DNA from: a virus
Virus record (IMG/VR): IMGVR_UViG_3300017613_000353
Coordinates: 1-46,223 of that record
Reading direction: 5' to 3' (one strand)
DNA: 46,223 bases
Positions 35,001-41,146 of the stretch are shown in pieces; positions within the stretch are counted from its first letter, which is position 1, and the number at the start of each line of letters is the position of its first letter. Both the position numbers and the translations under genes were made by a program. The notes under the pieces were generated by a model. The model was not told where the DNA came from, ran no database searches, and was given only the letters and a program-made list of their open reading frames with translations.

Positions 35001-36596
35001 GAAACTCTCAGGGGAGAAGGTGTGCAGTCTGGGCCTTTGATCAATGCATTATCCAAGGTCAACCGCTATTTGTCTGCAATCAATACTATGTACGCACCTG
35101 AGTTTATTCTATCGAACTTTTTCCGTGATATTCAAACAGGCAGTATCAACATAAAAGACTCAGGCTTGAATACAACAGCCATGCTGAAGAAGGTCGGCCA
35201 GTCAGTCAGAACCATTGCAGGGATAGAATCCGGTAAAGGTAATGTCTCTCAAGCAGAGCAAGACCTTTATCGCCGCTACCGTCAGGCTGGTGGAAAGATT
35301 TCTTGGATGGACGTACACCAGACAGCCGAATCGGTTGCAAAGAAAATCGAGGCTGAATACCAGTATGCAGCCGGTAACCGGCCAGCAAGAAATACTCTGA
35401 GAAAATGGAACAAGTTCTGGCAGAGTATGAATACATCGATTGAAAATGGTGCGAGGTTTGCTGCGTTCAAACTTGCGATTGAAGCTGGAAAAAGCGATAA
35501 AGAAGCTGCAGTTATTGCTTCTGACCTGACAGTCGACTTTACAAGGAAGGGTGCAAAGGGACAAGTCCTCAATTCGCTCTACCTCTTTGCCAATGCTGGC
35601 ATACAGGGCAGCTTCCGAATGTTCCGGGCGCTGAAAAACAAACGGGTCAGACATGCTGCCGGTGGAATCGTTATGTTGGGCTTTACTGTCGGTGCTTGGA
35701 ATGCATTAAACGGAGATGATGATGACATCGAGGATTATTTGAAGGAACGCAACATAGTTATCCGCATTCCCGATTCAGACAAGATGATCAAAATCCCATT
35801 GCCTTGGGGTTTCAATGTCTTCTTCAATATGGGTGACGAGGCGGCCAAGGCTGTGTTCAAAGAGAACTACGATCCTTTGAATGGTGCTGCGAGAATGGTG
35901 TCCGTAATGGGCAATGCATTTAACCCATTACAATCAGGCACCGTGCTTCAGACCTTGCTACCCACAATAGCAGATCCTTTTGCTATGGTAGGAGAAAACA
36001 AAAATTGGTTCGGCGGCTCATTAATGCCAGAGAGAAATATATTCGCAAAGGTTCCAAAACCAGACTCGCAGAGGTTTTTCCGGTCAGCAAGCTCCCCATC
36101 AAAATGGGTTGCTGCGTCTTTGAACTCCATGACCGGGGGTGATGAGATCGAGAGAGGTGGAATTGATGTCAGCCCTGAGACCCTCGATATGGTAATTGAT
36201 CAAGTTGGTGGGTCTGCTTTCCGGTTCATTTCTGACTTGACATTGATGCCGGGACGTATTAAGAGAGACGAGGTTAAAGTTCATACCATCCCATTCCTTC
36301 GCAGGGTGGCTGCGGAGAAGTCTGAATATGTGGATAGAAAAAAATATTTTAAGGCGAGAGAGGAAATCAATATTGCAAAAGAACAGCTTAAATTGTATCC
36401 TGAAATGCGCCGGGAGAAAGCACACATCTTGCGGTTGGATTCATCCCTGAGACAATCTGAGAAGATGCTGAGGGTACTGAGAAAGCGCCTGAAGGGTACG
36501 CAAGACAGGGAAGAGGAACGTGCGATTTTAGACCGAATGAATGTAGTCTACCAGAATTTTATGATACGCTACGACCGTGTAGCAGAGGGGGAATAA
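25995..36596 (+). CDS. giant polyvalent protein, 3533 aa
   Basis: The open frame reaches back to TTG 25980, but ATG 25995 has GGAG at correct spacing. Domains in order: zincin-like HESFH (about 169-173); a Cys-cluster domain (C415, C421, C424 and a second cluster about 598-628) resembling phage Gp88-type proteins; a methyltransferase-like fold with IDIGGG (about 893); an ADP-ribosyltransferase-like region (YRGM, about 1419-1526); and a second zincin HELMH (about 1630-1634). Then comes a conserved polyvalent domain with EIQSD..RKKGY (about 2209), AENGYDKLAW (about 2310) and GFYDRMLP (about 2430). An LPD38-like C-terminal region follows (about 3146-3290), then a coiled-coil end. Such proteins are thought to travel with the DNA and blunt host defences. 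Confidence 0.85.
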   Translation: MPTLVKCIGVLTGKEKAECLTNAKKFMGEGFSAEEEVTGETKVKLGKFLDQEIKGFQESSEKLSPKKDTPKDKIIAKLIGKPKLQIEGTPDQPYTRKTVQQAFPGSNVTQRSDGSMVVRLPNGTTINVWEGNIQVTDSEGNKRAVRGAWIDRYRTMWLTSTAGTDTVFHESFHAAWAMALDRADKAALIKKYGTEEVAAKAYAKWKVKRLARNPIFQKIFDFFSTIRKAMYPGSPGAVFDRIHSGEVFKRHSALLSDIGPAAYALEHDDKKWEYDYDNVEFGTVNNRIANELNWMELMIGSSKRAISLPGKAVAKASERESLKKKGVKFRGDRRIVRSITAHDLGKDVDEALQSGRLAELMDEKISPIQLADKRELKGNERARFIRELKNLRNDTDYLSTNSKTGTSSNFILATCQPTSPCKHCYAARAMFRWSAIQKAWKDTIRILTNPTGWAERVSEEVNIKSKIEMPMVRMLGSGDLTFKEQVTAFNHLATLIDRPIHVFSRHHDNLEKLKSQPKSPFVKMGSIDAQLYETYGHKFLTENLKKRGIINAFLHTDASEYKAMDKLYKDKSLGLVLSASHKIHKQLANHNFGLSQGSCPCDADERSLYGSCIECAFSESGCFMAVADLGYDIDGKIWKASDMKAPKLYYFTEFIDRKPVDLMSKAEYEKAKGMKSLRKDKKRRMFDYEGATLGKARGYFTTFDQLVYKSIKNMQLRVDTYLKGFKAAAWKRYKKDHPNAVRKSVSRKISAIAKKDYKKWLKGGKKTPFPGEKKSIKLSSVIPDELESTDLVYSDEIINDDTVTIDTVEKAELYIEKLRAIGAKAKTGNFMLKGGPIQDPVYVKDWKILSKEEQAQQKLNAKITEQKIKSAESSRNQIPASFKRVDWKLGSTNIDIGGGKYDKATDYLKGKGVTNLVYDPFNRSEEFNYEIIRQLSMGPVDTATAANVLNVISEKAHRVNVVRQAAKAIKADGVAYFQIHEGDADGNGRVTKVKDGKDMVWQNHQPTKWYIDEVKEYFKTVKVANKTITATNPIKDNSMATWEVNGMPQYSITQVKEDPVILPPDLAELEEPFDLYSGTDLVEAIKYAQALELKLRAYDLATPKDDFVEYYRDETEEEFHGVADNSIELINGIYDHWLERHRGGEGWANQMFDIDGEQGIYNKPSEAFTNGVVGKMDTGSWSFDVEHEILQAVEAEHGMPEMPRTVEGVLKELDEEYGEDIDELKQQLEDGEIEDYNLDEMLHDRRVEDYQYADKMIYGGESGAELGEILDQQGWDSPIGDTILEELQLSGYEAWRANWGSVLKQTEDRIEAQRKKLDEAVTPAEKLSAITFALNEEHVYGTMSEHMDISDTELDELSNMGENIKDFSMLLRRNYRPGAIQYSLANPWDKEGWVVRTEGVSDKSFRQVDETIAVTRENFVYRGMTEAEFKNTVGKNKGVESRKDFSFGKEGTSFGEDFQTAESYVNYGRDDPRETGKPTYLVEVEKGENLKRNRQGYYEAEDAIPSSQISRVWKMEASGRDVVATPIQPQYGLASQEVIRSLKTADLLKHDRLKSAKIHKTPDNNLRVTFPNGRGFTIYQVNHITKDKAAFEAGYGEASMETGEAIAGEYWHEKESLKLSRYAGVYTIDHELMHFLERSGMLNRAEIAAINRELDKQGKDRTEEERAKWVEREMAKRDMERLEPKSMAERVLKSIKDFIDTMLNAFGKATPENVLRQMESGKIFERKATDKLSHEIQYSKLAEAWYSQMEQFLGGDKGLPGKSTPQAMLQVIDKFATPPVEITDEISRLDKIHQSHPNAFTKAELKKARKKAGKYKGHFKREELDWSGLRDELEEKARVKKWRSTKAGNQWIVQLDGSSDDLTGGKRYYMFDEEFGMQENKTPSFQTLEAAMHFAAEVSAERKGEKDAPRPDSAYVDFQQLPTDKITKKEILEYLSDNIMFVEEIIKYPSGHPKAKAGETLDEGEDSEYDIIWHDTVEVMGRPMTWGDTEAEGVIDWQRDLPALSWFADSDPDQLIADNPSKHFTEKDVEQLRFAQKLGEKRGRDKIEREFGEFAQPSWRTILQETQKILSKGAVYHAWLPSGTWEIKPSGEMFPNGRQPVELFHNGTVVEEYDSAEIAKVESQELTGEPFVRPVPEEVKDTRVKHNMTSRRLEGKSKGYREMVFRIPALTEKWELGFVEPVHYNETNIVVFVRFDERQLLDGSRVLYIDEIQSDLHQRGRKKGYKGVPMQKGFKATTMLPGGIELSGIGKTEEKAIESANLQLRAGGKDPIDAGKYTVVPNMVRNHQDHLSERESVPNAPHKKEWPLLAMKRMVRWAAENGYDKLAWSSAKIQNERWGLDKHIDQLYWERTKTTSKGRGEHYRYTIVGSKHDRQIVEKDNLTEDDLEAHVGKELTEKILAGVGSQPEGGPDMGSLDNLDLKVKGLGMIGFYDRMLPKMMKSFFGKKAWGKAEIEVVTLNERPPVNKKKYKRDTEVTIAILDDDGAPRMVTIPAYSTSLPGIVVTRFKDPLIQDGAVSLTITHQPSGLAIVPHGFNKTIAEAQEMVDRIGERTDVDWTVSEGELVAMITAKTLVGELLRNTVNEIKMAKTKGKKYAPEDVWAISINKTMRDKAKSEGMPQYATAQASAAVRGLTTKITNPISESEFFKQKMHDWVDKNLAIKEIQDFIGGVKERLNVFMQETQRPKVTAYRTEKFYDEMVTPIIEGAAKAKLKLSEIEELAHALHAEEANKALREAAALEQVNDIIDMPKTVGVTPAMKNGLRDELENVDRMGTGPAGNLRVLENFLVKHGDLVPELRDYWTVFRDEAAGMTDKEAKQIINKWQGNAKKAQIYDLVGKISDINDRKLGLLFMSGQINEEEFKAYSGKYKNYVPLYREGFEGEPISSAGRGLSAPGKPVKARGGSLRKVTDILANTIKNYEMAIIRSEKARSAEMLLGMVRENPKPGFWKVTKSKKAPYFDSMGNLRHYPTMKVGLNEMNVRVNGENFVIQVDRNNKTALRMIETLRGEGVQSGPLINALSKVNRYLSAINTMYAPEFILSNFFRDIQTGSINIKDSGLNTTAMLKKVGQSVRTIAGIESGKGNVSQAEQDLYRRYRQAGGKISWMDVHQTAESVAKKIEAEYQYAAGNRPARNTLRKWNKFWQSMNTSIENGARFAAFKLAIEAGKSDKEAAVIASDLTVDFTRKGAKGQVLNSLYLFANAGIQGSFRMFRALKNKRVRHAAGGIVMLGFTVGAWNALNGDDDDIEDYLKERNIVIRIPDSDKMIKIPLPWGFNVFFNMGDEAAKAVFKENYDPLNGAARMVSVMGNAFNPLQSGTVLQTLLPTIADPFAMVGENKNWFGGSLMPERNIFAKVPKPDSQRFFRSASSPSKWVAASLNSMTGGDEIERGGIDVSPETLDMVIDQVGGSAFRFISDLTLMPGRIKRDEVKVHTIPFLRRVAAEKSEYVDRKKYFKAREEINIAKEQLKLYPEMRREKAHILRLDSSLRQSEKMLRVLRKRLKGTQDREEERAILDRMNVVYQNFMIRYDRVAEGE

Positions 36597-36597
36597 A

Positions 36598-36930
36598 ATG
36601 AAGCGTCCTTTCAAATTTCTGCCTGTTGGTGGGCAGAAGGTAAAAATAAAAGATGTCAAGAATAAAAAGATAATGGATCAGTTTATTCAGTTCGGCGGCG
36701 AAGATGACGGTCGGTCAACGCTGGGTGTGTTCTTCGGACATGAGAATTCAATCTACATAGATCAGGATCTCGATGCAGCCGATTGGATGGTTACTTTGAT
36801 ACATGAACTGTGTGAGGCTATTAACAGCATCTTTAGCCTTGAACTGAACCATCTTCAAATCAGCGTTCTTGGGGAAGCATTGTATCAAGCATTTGGGCCT
36901 ACGCTACTTAAAAAAACAGGGGGAGTATGA
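36598..36930 (+). CDS. metallopeptidase-like protein with HELCE motif, 110 aa
   Basis: The 110-residue protein contains LIHELCEAINSIF at about residues 64-76, followed by a helix NHLQISVLGEALYQAF. Small phage proteins with HE(I/L)xEA followed by this type of helix are common beside replication genes and look like reduced zincins. The second His of HExxH is replaced by Glu, so proteolysis is doubtful. It starts one base after the giant gene and its end overlaps the exonuclease gene. Confidence 0.65.
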   Translation: MKRPFKFLPVGGQKVKIKDVKNKKIMDQFIQFGGEDDGRSTLGVFFGHENSIYIDQDLDAADWMVTLIHELCEAINSIFSLELNHLQISVLGEALYQAFGPTLLKKTGGV

Positions 36931-37796
36931 AAACTTATGGAGCAAGGATCAGGTTATCTGAAGAAGAGGTCGAACACATATTTAGTCGGCGTGAGGGCAT
37001 AGTATCCCAGCCCAAGAAGCTGGCAGGGCCGAAGGTATTGGTGTATGACATCGAGACCGCACCGATCAGCGCTTACGTCTGGTCTATCTGGCAAGACAAT
37101 GCCGGGGTGCAGGGAGTTGTCTCTGATTGGTTCTCGTTGTCATGGTCAGCCAAATGGCTATTCGATAGTAGAATAATGTCCAACGTATTAACGCCGAATG
37201 AGGCACTCGAAGAAGATGACGGCCGGATAATGAGAGAACTGTGGATGCTCATTGATGAAGCTGATATTCTAATAGGCCACAACATCGATAAATTTGATGT
37301 TAAAAAAATGAACACTCGTTTCATCATTCATGGGCTACTGCCGCCCAGTCCGTACCAAACAATCGATACGCTCAAAGCTGCGAAGAGGAGCTTCGCTTTT
37401 TCCAGCAACAAGCTGGACTATGTCAATCAGCTACTGGGTATCAGCCGTAAAATGAAAAATGATGGGTTCGATCTGTGGAAGCGGTGTCTCCGTGGGGATG
37501 GTGGAGCATTAAAAACAATGGATGAGTATTGCCGCAGGGATGTCGGCATTACTGAAGAAACGTATGTGACATTGAGACCGTGGATCAAGTCCCATCCCAA
37601 CATGGGATTGTACGTTGACGCTGACGGGCCGGTTTGCCCTGCTTGTCAGGGCGAGGATCTCCATGTCATAGGGAAGTACCGGACAATGGTGTCTGAGTAT
37701 GATGCATTCAGGTGTGCGGAGTGCGGATCGATCGGTCGGTATTCGACCGGCCAGAGGAAGGAGTTATCTAACAGGACGCAAAGTATCGCACGTTAA
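36927..37796 (+). CDS. DEDDy 3'-5' exonuclease with C-terminal zinc ribbon
   Basis: Exonuclease motifs of the DnaQ-like fold are visible: YDIETAP (Asp41, Glu43), GHNIDKFDVKKMNTR (about residues 117-131) and a YxxxD motif (YCRRD, about 202-206). Together these mark a DEDDy nuclease. A C-terminal CPAC ... CAEC pair (about 236-267) makes a zinc ribbon. It resembles stand-alone proofreading domains or phage DNA-degrading nucleases. No polymerase domain is attached, so it may proofread in trans or process ends. Confidence 0.8.
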   Translation: MKTYGARIRLSEEEVEHIFSRREGIVSQPKKLAGPKVLVYDIETAPISAYVWSIWQDNAGVQGVVSDWFSLSWSAKWLFDSRIMSNVLTPNEALEEDDGRIMRELWMLIDEADILIGHNIDKFDVKKMNTRFIIHGLLPPSPYQTIDTLKAAKRSFAFSSNKLDYVNQLLGISRKMKNDGFDLWKRCLRGDGGALKTMDEYCRRDVGITEETYVTLRPWIKSHPNMGLYVDADGPVCPACQGEDLHVIGKYRTMVSEYDAFRCAECGSIGRYSTGQRKELSNRTQSIAR

Positions 37797-37809
37797 AAAG
37801 GGGGTAGCA

Positions 37810-38145
37810 ATGGGAGTAGACCTTTATCTGTGGGTGGATCCAAAAGATCCGATTGTAAATCTGGGCAGGGAATATTGTCTCCGTGATCCGGGCGAGGAAA
37901 CAAACGATTACGAACAGATCGATTACAAACTGGAATGCTTACAAGACAAGCTGACAAAAATTATTAGGACGGTCTCAGCGTACACGCCCAAGGATTTTAT
38001 AGAGATCGACACCATCAACGAAAAACTTGATGAAGAAATCGAGTATGTTATTGAAAGAGCTTGCAATTGTGGTAAAAGAATGATGTTGGCACAGATGTTG
38101 CAAGGGGGCAATACATGGGCTGGAACCAATCCGAATAAATTATAG
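37810..38145 (+). CDS. hypothetical protein, 111 aa
   Basis: ATG at 37810 follows GGGGGTAGCA, and the longer frame from 37699 overlaps the exonuclease. The product starts MGVDLYLWVDPKDPIVNLG. It has an acidic, helical middle (YKLECLQDKLTKIIRTVS) and a CNCGKRM segment near the end. I do not recognise it. It is the last gene before the strong terminator. Confidence 0.6.
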   Translation: MGVDLYLWVDPKDPIVNLGREYCLRDPGEETNDYEQIDYKLECLQDKLTKIIRTVSAYTPKDFIEIDTINEKLDEEIEYVIERACNCGKRMMLAQMLQGGNTWAGTNPNKL

Positions 38146-38166
38146 CGCAACATAGCGCAAACCCTT

Positions 38167-38206
38167 AAAGGCGGCCGAATCTCAACATGATCCAGCCGCC
38201 TTTTTT
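38167..38206 (+). terminator. Rho-independent terminator ending the late region
   Basis: AAAGGCGGC (38167-38175) pairs with GCCGCCTTT (38195-38203), and six T follow from 38201. A promoter lies 30 bases downstream, so this marks the border between the late (virion) and early (replication) operons. Both units are on the same strand. Confidence 0.9.
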
Positions 38207-38235
38207 GCCTTTAGATGGAACGGCTGAAAAAAAGC

Positions 38236-38264
38236 TTGACAAATCTTTCCAAATATGAGACAAT
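38236..38264 (+). promoter_or_regulatory. sigma-70-type promoter for the replication module
   Basis: A perfect -35 box TTGACA (38236-38241) and a -10 box GACAAT (38259-38264, four of six consensus bases) are spaced by exactly 17 bases. It follows directly after a terminator and precedes the small genes and origin region. This would allow early transcription by the host polymerase. Confidence 0.75.
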
Positions 38265-38316
38265 CCCCTCTCCAAGATCACGATAGGTTAGATAAGTTAT
38301 TAAAAGGATAGTAAAT

Positions 38317-38499
38317 ATGTTCAATCCCATTTCCGGTCGAAGGGGGGTGATGCCTGTGTGGATTAATTTCTGTGATCTGGCTGAACATCGTAGGACGTTG
38401 AAATTAGCGGATGATATCTGGTTCGGCCTTGTGTGTGGGGCTTGTATCGGTGCATTCGCTTTTTTTGTTTGTGTTGGCTACAAAATTTTTGGGAGTTAA
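38317..38499 (+). CDS. small membrane protein, 60 aa
   Basis: A single hydrophobic segment spans about residues 37-56 (FGLVCGACIGAFAFFVCVGYKIF), with a basic, soluble N-terminus. It starts after AAAAGGATAGTAAAT, and is the first gene of the early operon. Early phage membrane peptides often act in superinfection exclusion or host takeover, but no family is recognised. Confidence 0.55.
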   Translation: MFNPISGRRGVMPVWINFCDLAEHRRTLKLADDIWFGLVCGACIGAFAFFVCVGYKIFGS

Positions 38500-38500
38500 T

Positions 38501-38779
38501 ATGTACAACAATTTAGCGTACAATAGACCTGCCATGAACCGAAACGAAATGTACGGCTCTATCTTTAGCAATCGTCTGGGCATGCGTAAGCCCACAATCG
38601 GCCAAGCACCGATCAGCCGGGGTCGTTTAAAGGGAACCCATATCTGGGTATACATCAATGTACCAAGGCGCTCTGATGCGGTTTGGGTGCGGATTCCGAA
38701 GAAAAACTTGGTAACGAAATCATACTGGGATTTTGACTGTGTACCGTCCGGGCAGCCGAAATCCTACGTTATTTATTAG
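38501..38779 (+). CDS. basic hypothetical protein, 92 aa
   Basis: ATG at 38501 follows GGGAGTTAAT, two bases after the upstream gene. The longer open frame from 38411 overlaps that gene and is unlikely. The product has an Asn/Met/Arg-rich N-terminal third, then a likely small beta domain (HIWVYINVPRRSDAVWVRIP). No cysteine pairs or membrane parts. Function unknown. Confidence 0.55.
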   Translation: MYNNLAYNRPAMNRNEMYGSIFSNRLGMRKPTIGQAPISRGRLKGTHIWVYINVPRRSDAVWVRIPKKNLVTKSYWDFDCVPSGQPKSYVIY

Positions 38780-38790
38780 GGAGAGAAATC

Positions 38791-38970
38791 ATGTATGTTA
38801 CTGAAAAACAAATGATGGAAATCGAAATGGCGCTACTTGGGCTGGCCGCTTTTGGGGAACCGGCAGCAGACGCTTTGCAAGACATCGGATACACAGCGAC
38901 AAGGGGTGAGCTTCTGAAGCGAGTCGAGACGGCTAACGAAGTTCTGGAAAAGATCAACGAACTGTATTAG
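38791..38970 (+). CDS. small helical protein, 59 aa
   Basis: The frame starts at ATG 38791 after GGGAGAGAAATC and encodes a 59-residue protein made of amphipathic helices (EKQMMEIEMALLGLAAF, GELLKRVETANEVLEKINEL). It ends six bases before the first DnaA box of the origin candidate. No family is recognised; a regulatory or antirepressor-like role would be speculation. Confidence 0.55.
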   Translation: MYVTEKQMMEIEMALLGLAAFGEPAADALQDIGYTATRGELLKRVETANEVLEKINELY

Positions 38971-39190
38971 ATTCTACTTGTGGATAATTCTCGCTGTTTA
39001 GTTGTTGTAATTCAATCCTATGGTGTTTTTCTATGTTATCGCTGACATTAGTCTGTAAATATTCAATAGAAAGACGGACAAAGTTATTAACCGGCTCAAA
39101 TCACGGACTTATGATTGTGACTAAACGCTGGCAAGCTATGAGATTGTTGATTGATTCGGTTAATTTGGAATTATCCACAAGTTGAATCGG
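38971..39190 (+). other. candidate replication origin bounded by inverted DnaA boxes
   Basis: This non-coding stretch is closed by ACTTGTGGATAATTC (38976-38990) and its exact reverse complement GAATTATCCACAAGT (39168-39182). Each contains TTATCCACA, the consensus DnaA box. Nested shorter inverted pairs occur inside: GTTTAGT (38996-39002) with ACTAAAC (39120-39126), and ATTAACC (39086-39092) with GGTTAAT (39158-39164). It looks AT-rich and has no supportable gene. I infer an origin that uses host DnaA. Confidence 0.6.
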
Positions 39191-39212
39191 GGGAGTTAGA
39201 TGAAAGGTGGCT

Positions 39213-39668
39213 ATGGAGTTGGCATTGATGAGAACGAATGCTGGGTTAATCCCGGCAGATGATGAAACCCTTGAAGAGGTTCAAAAGTTGCCCATGGGAT
39301 CAGTTATCATGGGGAAGTTTTCCAAACCTCGAAACTACCAGTTCCACAGGAAGCTGTTCTCGCTGTTGAGATTGGCTTACGATCATTGGGAACCGGGAGA
39401 GATCAACAATAAATACAAAAAGCCTATGAAAAGTTTTAATAGATTCCGAAAGGATCTGATCATTATGGCTGGATATTACAATGTAGTTATACGGTTGGAT
39501 GGATCTACTCGCATCGAAGCGCAGTCTTTATCTTTTGCCTCGATGTCACCGGAAAAATTTGAGAAGGTCTACTCCGCTATAATCGACAAAGTGCTATCGA
39601 AGGTAATGGTTAACATGCAGAGAGAAGATTTAACTGATCTCGTTGAAAAAGTAATCGGATACGCCTGA
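39213..39668 (+). CDS. DUF1367 family protein, recombination-associated
   Basis: The N-terminus MELALMRTNAGLIPADDE, followed by NYQFHRKLFSLLRLAYDHWEP, the FNRFRKDLIIMAGYY block and the STRIEAQSLSFASMSPEKFEKVYSA block (positions about 46-125), fits the DUF1367 family of lambdoid and related phages. That family is usually encoded beside nin-type recombination genes. I choose ATG 39213 over GTG 39207 because the family starts M(E/Q)LxLxRT. The molecular function is unsettled in the family. It leads the recombination block here. Confidence 0.7.
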   Translation: MELALMRTNAGLIPADDETLEEVQKLPMGSVIMGKFSKPRNYQFHRKLFSLLRLAYDHWEPGEINNKYKKPMKSFNRFRKDLIIMAGYYNVVIRLDGSTRIEAQSLSFASMSPEKFEKVYSAIIDKVLSKVMVNMQREDLTDLVEKVIGYA

Positions 39669-39970
39669 TGAACACACAGCGATATAAAAAAGAGGTTGCT
39701 GATATGGGCTGTATTGTCGATGGGTGTAATGCCCCGGCCGAATTACACCATCCACGGTTCGCTGACATTGGGGGAAGTCAACGAGCAAATGATATGCTGG
39801 TAATACCGCTGTGTGCTTATCACCACAGGCTGGGGGATTTTGGGCAAGCAGTCCATAACGGCAAAGCAACCTTCGAGAAGAACTTTGGAAAAGAATCAGA
39901 ACTACTGGCTAAAACATGGATGAAATTTTTAAGGCGAATTCACTATCTGTGGGGAGCTTACAATGGATGA
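39668..39970 (+). CDS. HNH-like nuclease (Ref/DUF968-type)
   Basis: The 100-residue protein shows C..D.GC.APAELHHPRF, then NDMLVIPLCAYHHRLGDFG and FEKNFG. This is the compact HNH fold with Cys/His zinc ligands seen in phage Ref/NinG-like and DUF968 proteins. These are thought to cut DNA during recombination. ATG overlaps the upstream TGA. Located next to DUF1367 and upstream of the recombinase, as in many phage recombination cassettes. Confidence 0.7.
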   Translation: MNTQRYKKEVADMGCIVDGCNAPAELHHPRFADIGGSQRANDMLVIPLCAYHHRLGDFGQAVHNGKATFEKNFGKESELLAKTWMKFLRRIHYLWGAYNG

Positions 39971-40208
39971 GTTTCTTAAAGAACAAATGAAGAAGAACAA
40001 GAGTGTGGCCGTTGACTACCTGAAAAATGTAGCCCTTCCAAAATGGGAAGCTGAGTATCGCCGGGGCAAGAAACTTGCCTTGCTACAGGAAACCCTGCCT
40101 CGTTGCCACAAGGAGGGCGCTTATTGGGACGATATTGATCGGATCGAAAAGGCAACTGGAGAAGCACTCCAAAACAGCAAATGTAAACAGGGGGAACAAT
40201 GGCTCTAA
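39963..40208 (+). CDS. hypothetical protein, 81 aa
   Basis: ATG at 39963 overlaps the end of the HNH gene. The product is polar, Lys-rich and helical (DEFLKEQMKKNKSVAVDYLKN), with a central helix and a Gln/Cys-ending tail. Its end overlaps the recombinase gene by ten bases. Possibly a DNA-binding helper; no family recognised. Confidence 0.6.
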   Translation: MDEFLKEQMKKNKSVAVDYLKNVALPKWEAEYRRGKKLALLQETLPRCHKEGAYWDDIDRIEKATGEALQNSKCKQGEQWL

Positions 40209-41146
40209 AGATTTTTCGAGAAACTGAGGTTTGGACGGTGGATCAATTGGTGATGGTACTTTATAGCGTTCCCGGTCTGGGGAAAACTACTCTTGGCTTT
40301 AGCAGCGAGAAACCGCTACTGTTGGATTTTGACGGGGGTGCATACCGTGCAAATCTGCGAAGTGATGTGGTACGGGTCAAGACATGGGAAGAGGTCAAGA
40401 GCATTACGCCCGATGACCTTGACCCGTATGAAACGATTGTCGTGGATACTGCCGGTCGGGCATTGGATTATCTGACCGCATCCATCATCAAAAACGATTA
40501 CAAAATGGGTAGCGGTGGATCCTTGACTATCCGTGGCTATGGTCAGCTAAAGACGCAGTTCACCGGCTGGCTCAAAGCTCTCAACATTTTGGGCAAGGAC
40601 GTTCTGCTGCTGGCTCATTCGACTGAAGATAAAAACGGTGACGATTTGATCGAGCGATTGGACATCGTTGGTGGGTCGAAAAATGAGATTTACAAAAGCG
40701 CCGATGCAATGGGGAGACTCTCTTTGAAGAGCGGCAAGAGAATCCTGAATTTCTCTCCTACGGATGTGTCCTTCGGAAAAAATCCGGGTAACCTCGCTCC
40801 CCTGCCTGTCCCTGAGATCAATTCTACCGGCACGTTCCTTGCTGGGGTGTTCAGAGATATCAAGGAACACTTGAACGAGATGACAGAGGTACAGAGGGGG
40901 GAACAGGCACAGCTTGAGGGCTGGGTGCAAGTGATAGACGGTCTTGTTACTCCTATGGACTTTACGTCTTTTGTTAAAGACATGCAAACATCCGATAACC
41001 TGTCTGAGAACTTGAAGGTTATGATTAAGGCTGCCTTCGGATCCGCTGTCAAAGAAAGTGGATTCGAGTGGGACAAGAATGCCGGATGCTACAAGGACAA
41101 GGTTGAAATCGTAGAGGATAAATCCAACGAGGGGAGTGCCGAATGA
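40199..41146 (+). CDS. Sak4-like RecA-fold recombinase/ATPase
   Basis: The 315-residue protein has Walker A SVPGLGKT (residues 23-30) and a Walker B-like strand ETIVVDTAGRALDYL (about 80-94), followed by RGYGQLKTQF and VLLLAHSTED. This fits the AAA_24/Sak4 group of phage single-strand annealing or pairing proteins. It would help strand annealing with SSB and the exonuclease encoded downstream. The start codon is supported by GGGGGAACA. Confidence 0.8.
   Translation: MALKIFRETEVWTVDQLVMVLYSVPGLGKTTLGFSSEKPLLLDFDGGAYRANLRSDVVRVKTWEEVKSITPDDLDPYETIVVDTAGRALDYLTASIIKNDYKMGSGGSLTIRGYGQLKTQFTGWLKALNILGKDVLLLAHSTEDKNGDDLIERLDIVGGSKNEIYKSADAMGRLSLKSGKRILNFSPTDVSFGKNPGNLAPLPVPEINSTGTFLAGVFRDIKEHLNEMTEVQRGEQAQLEGWVQVIDGLVTPMDFTSFVKDMQTSDNLSENLKVMIKAAFGSAVKESGFEWDKNAGCYKDKVEIVEDKSNEGSAE

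Noticed and set aside
36598-36930. Active zinc protease call for the 110-residue HELCE protein
   Set aside because: The second His of HExxH is missing, so only a metallopeptidase-like fold is claimed.
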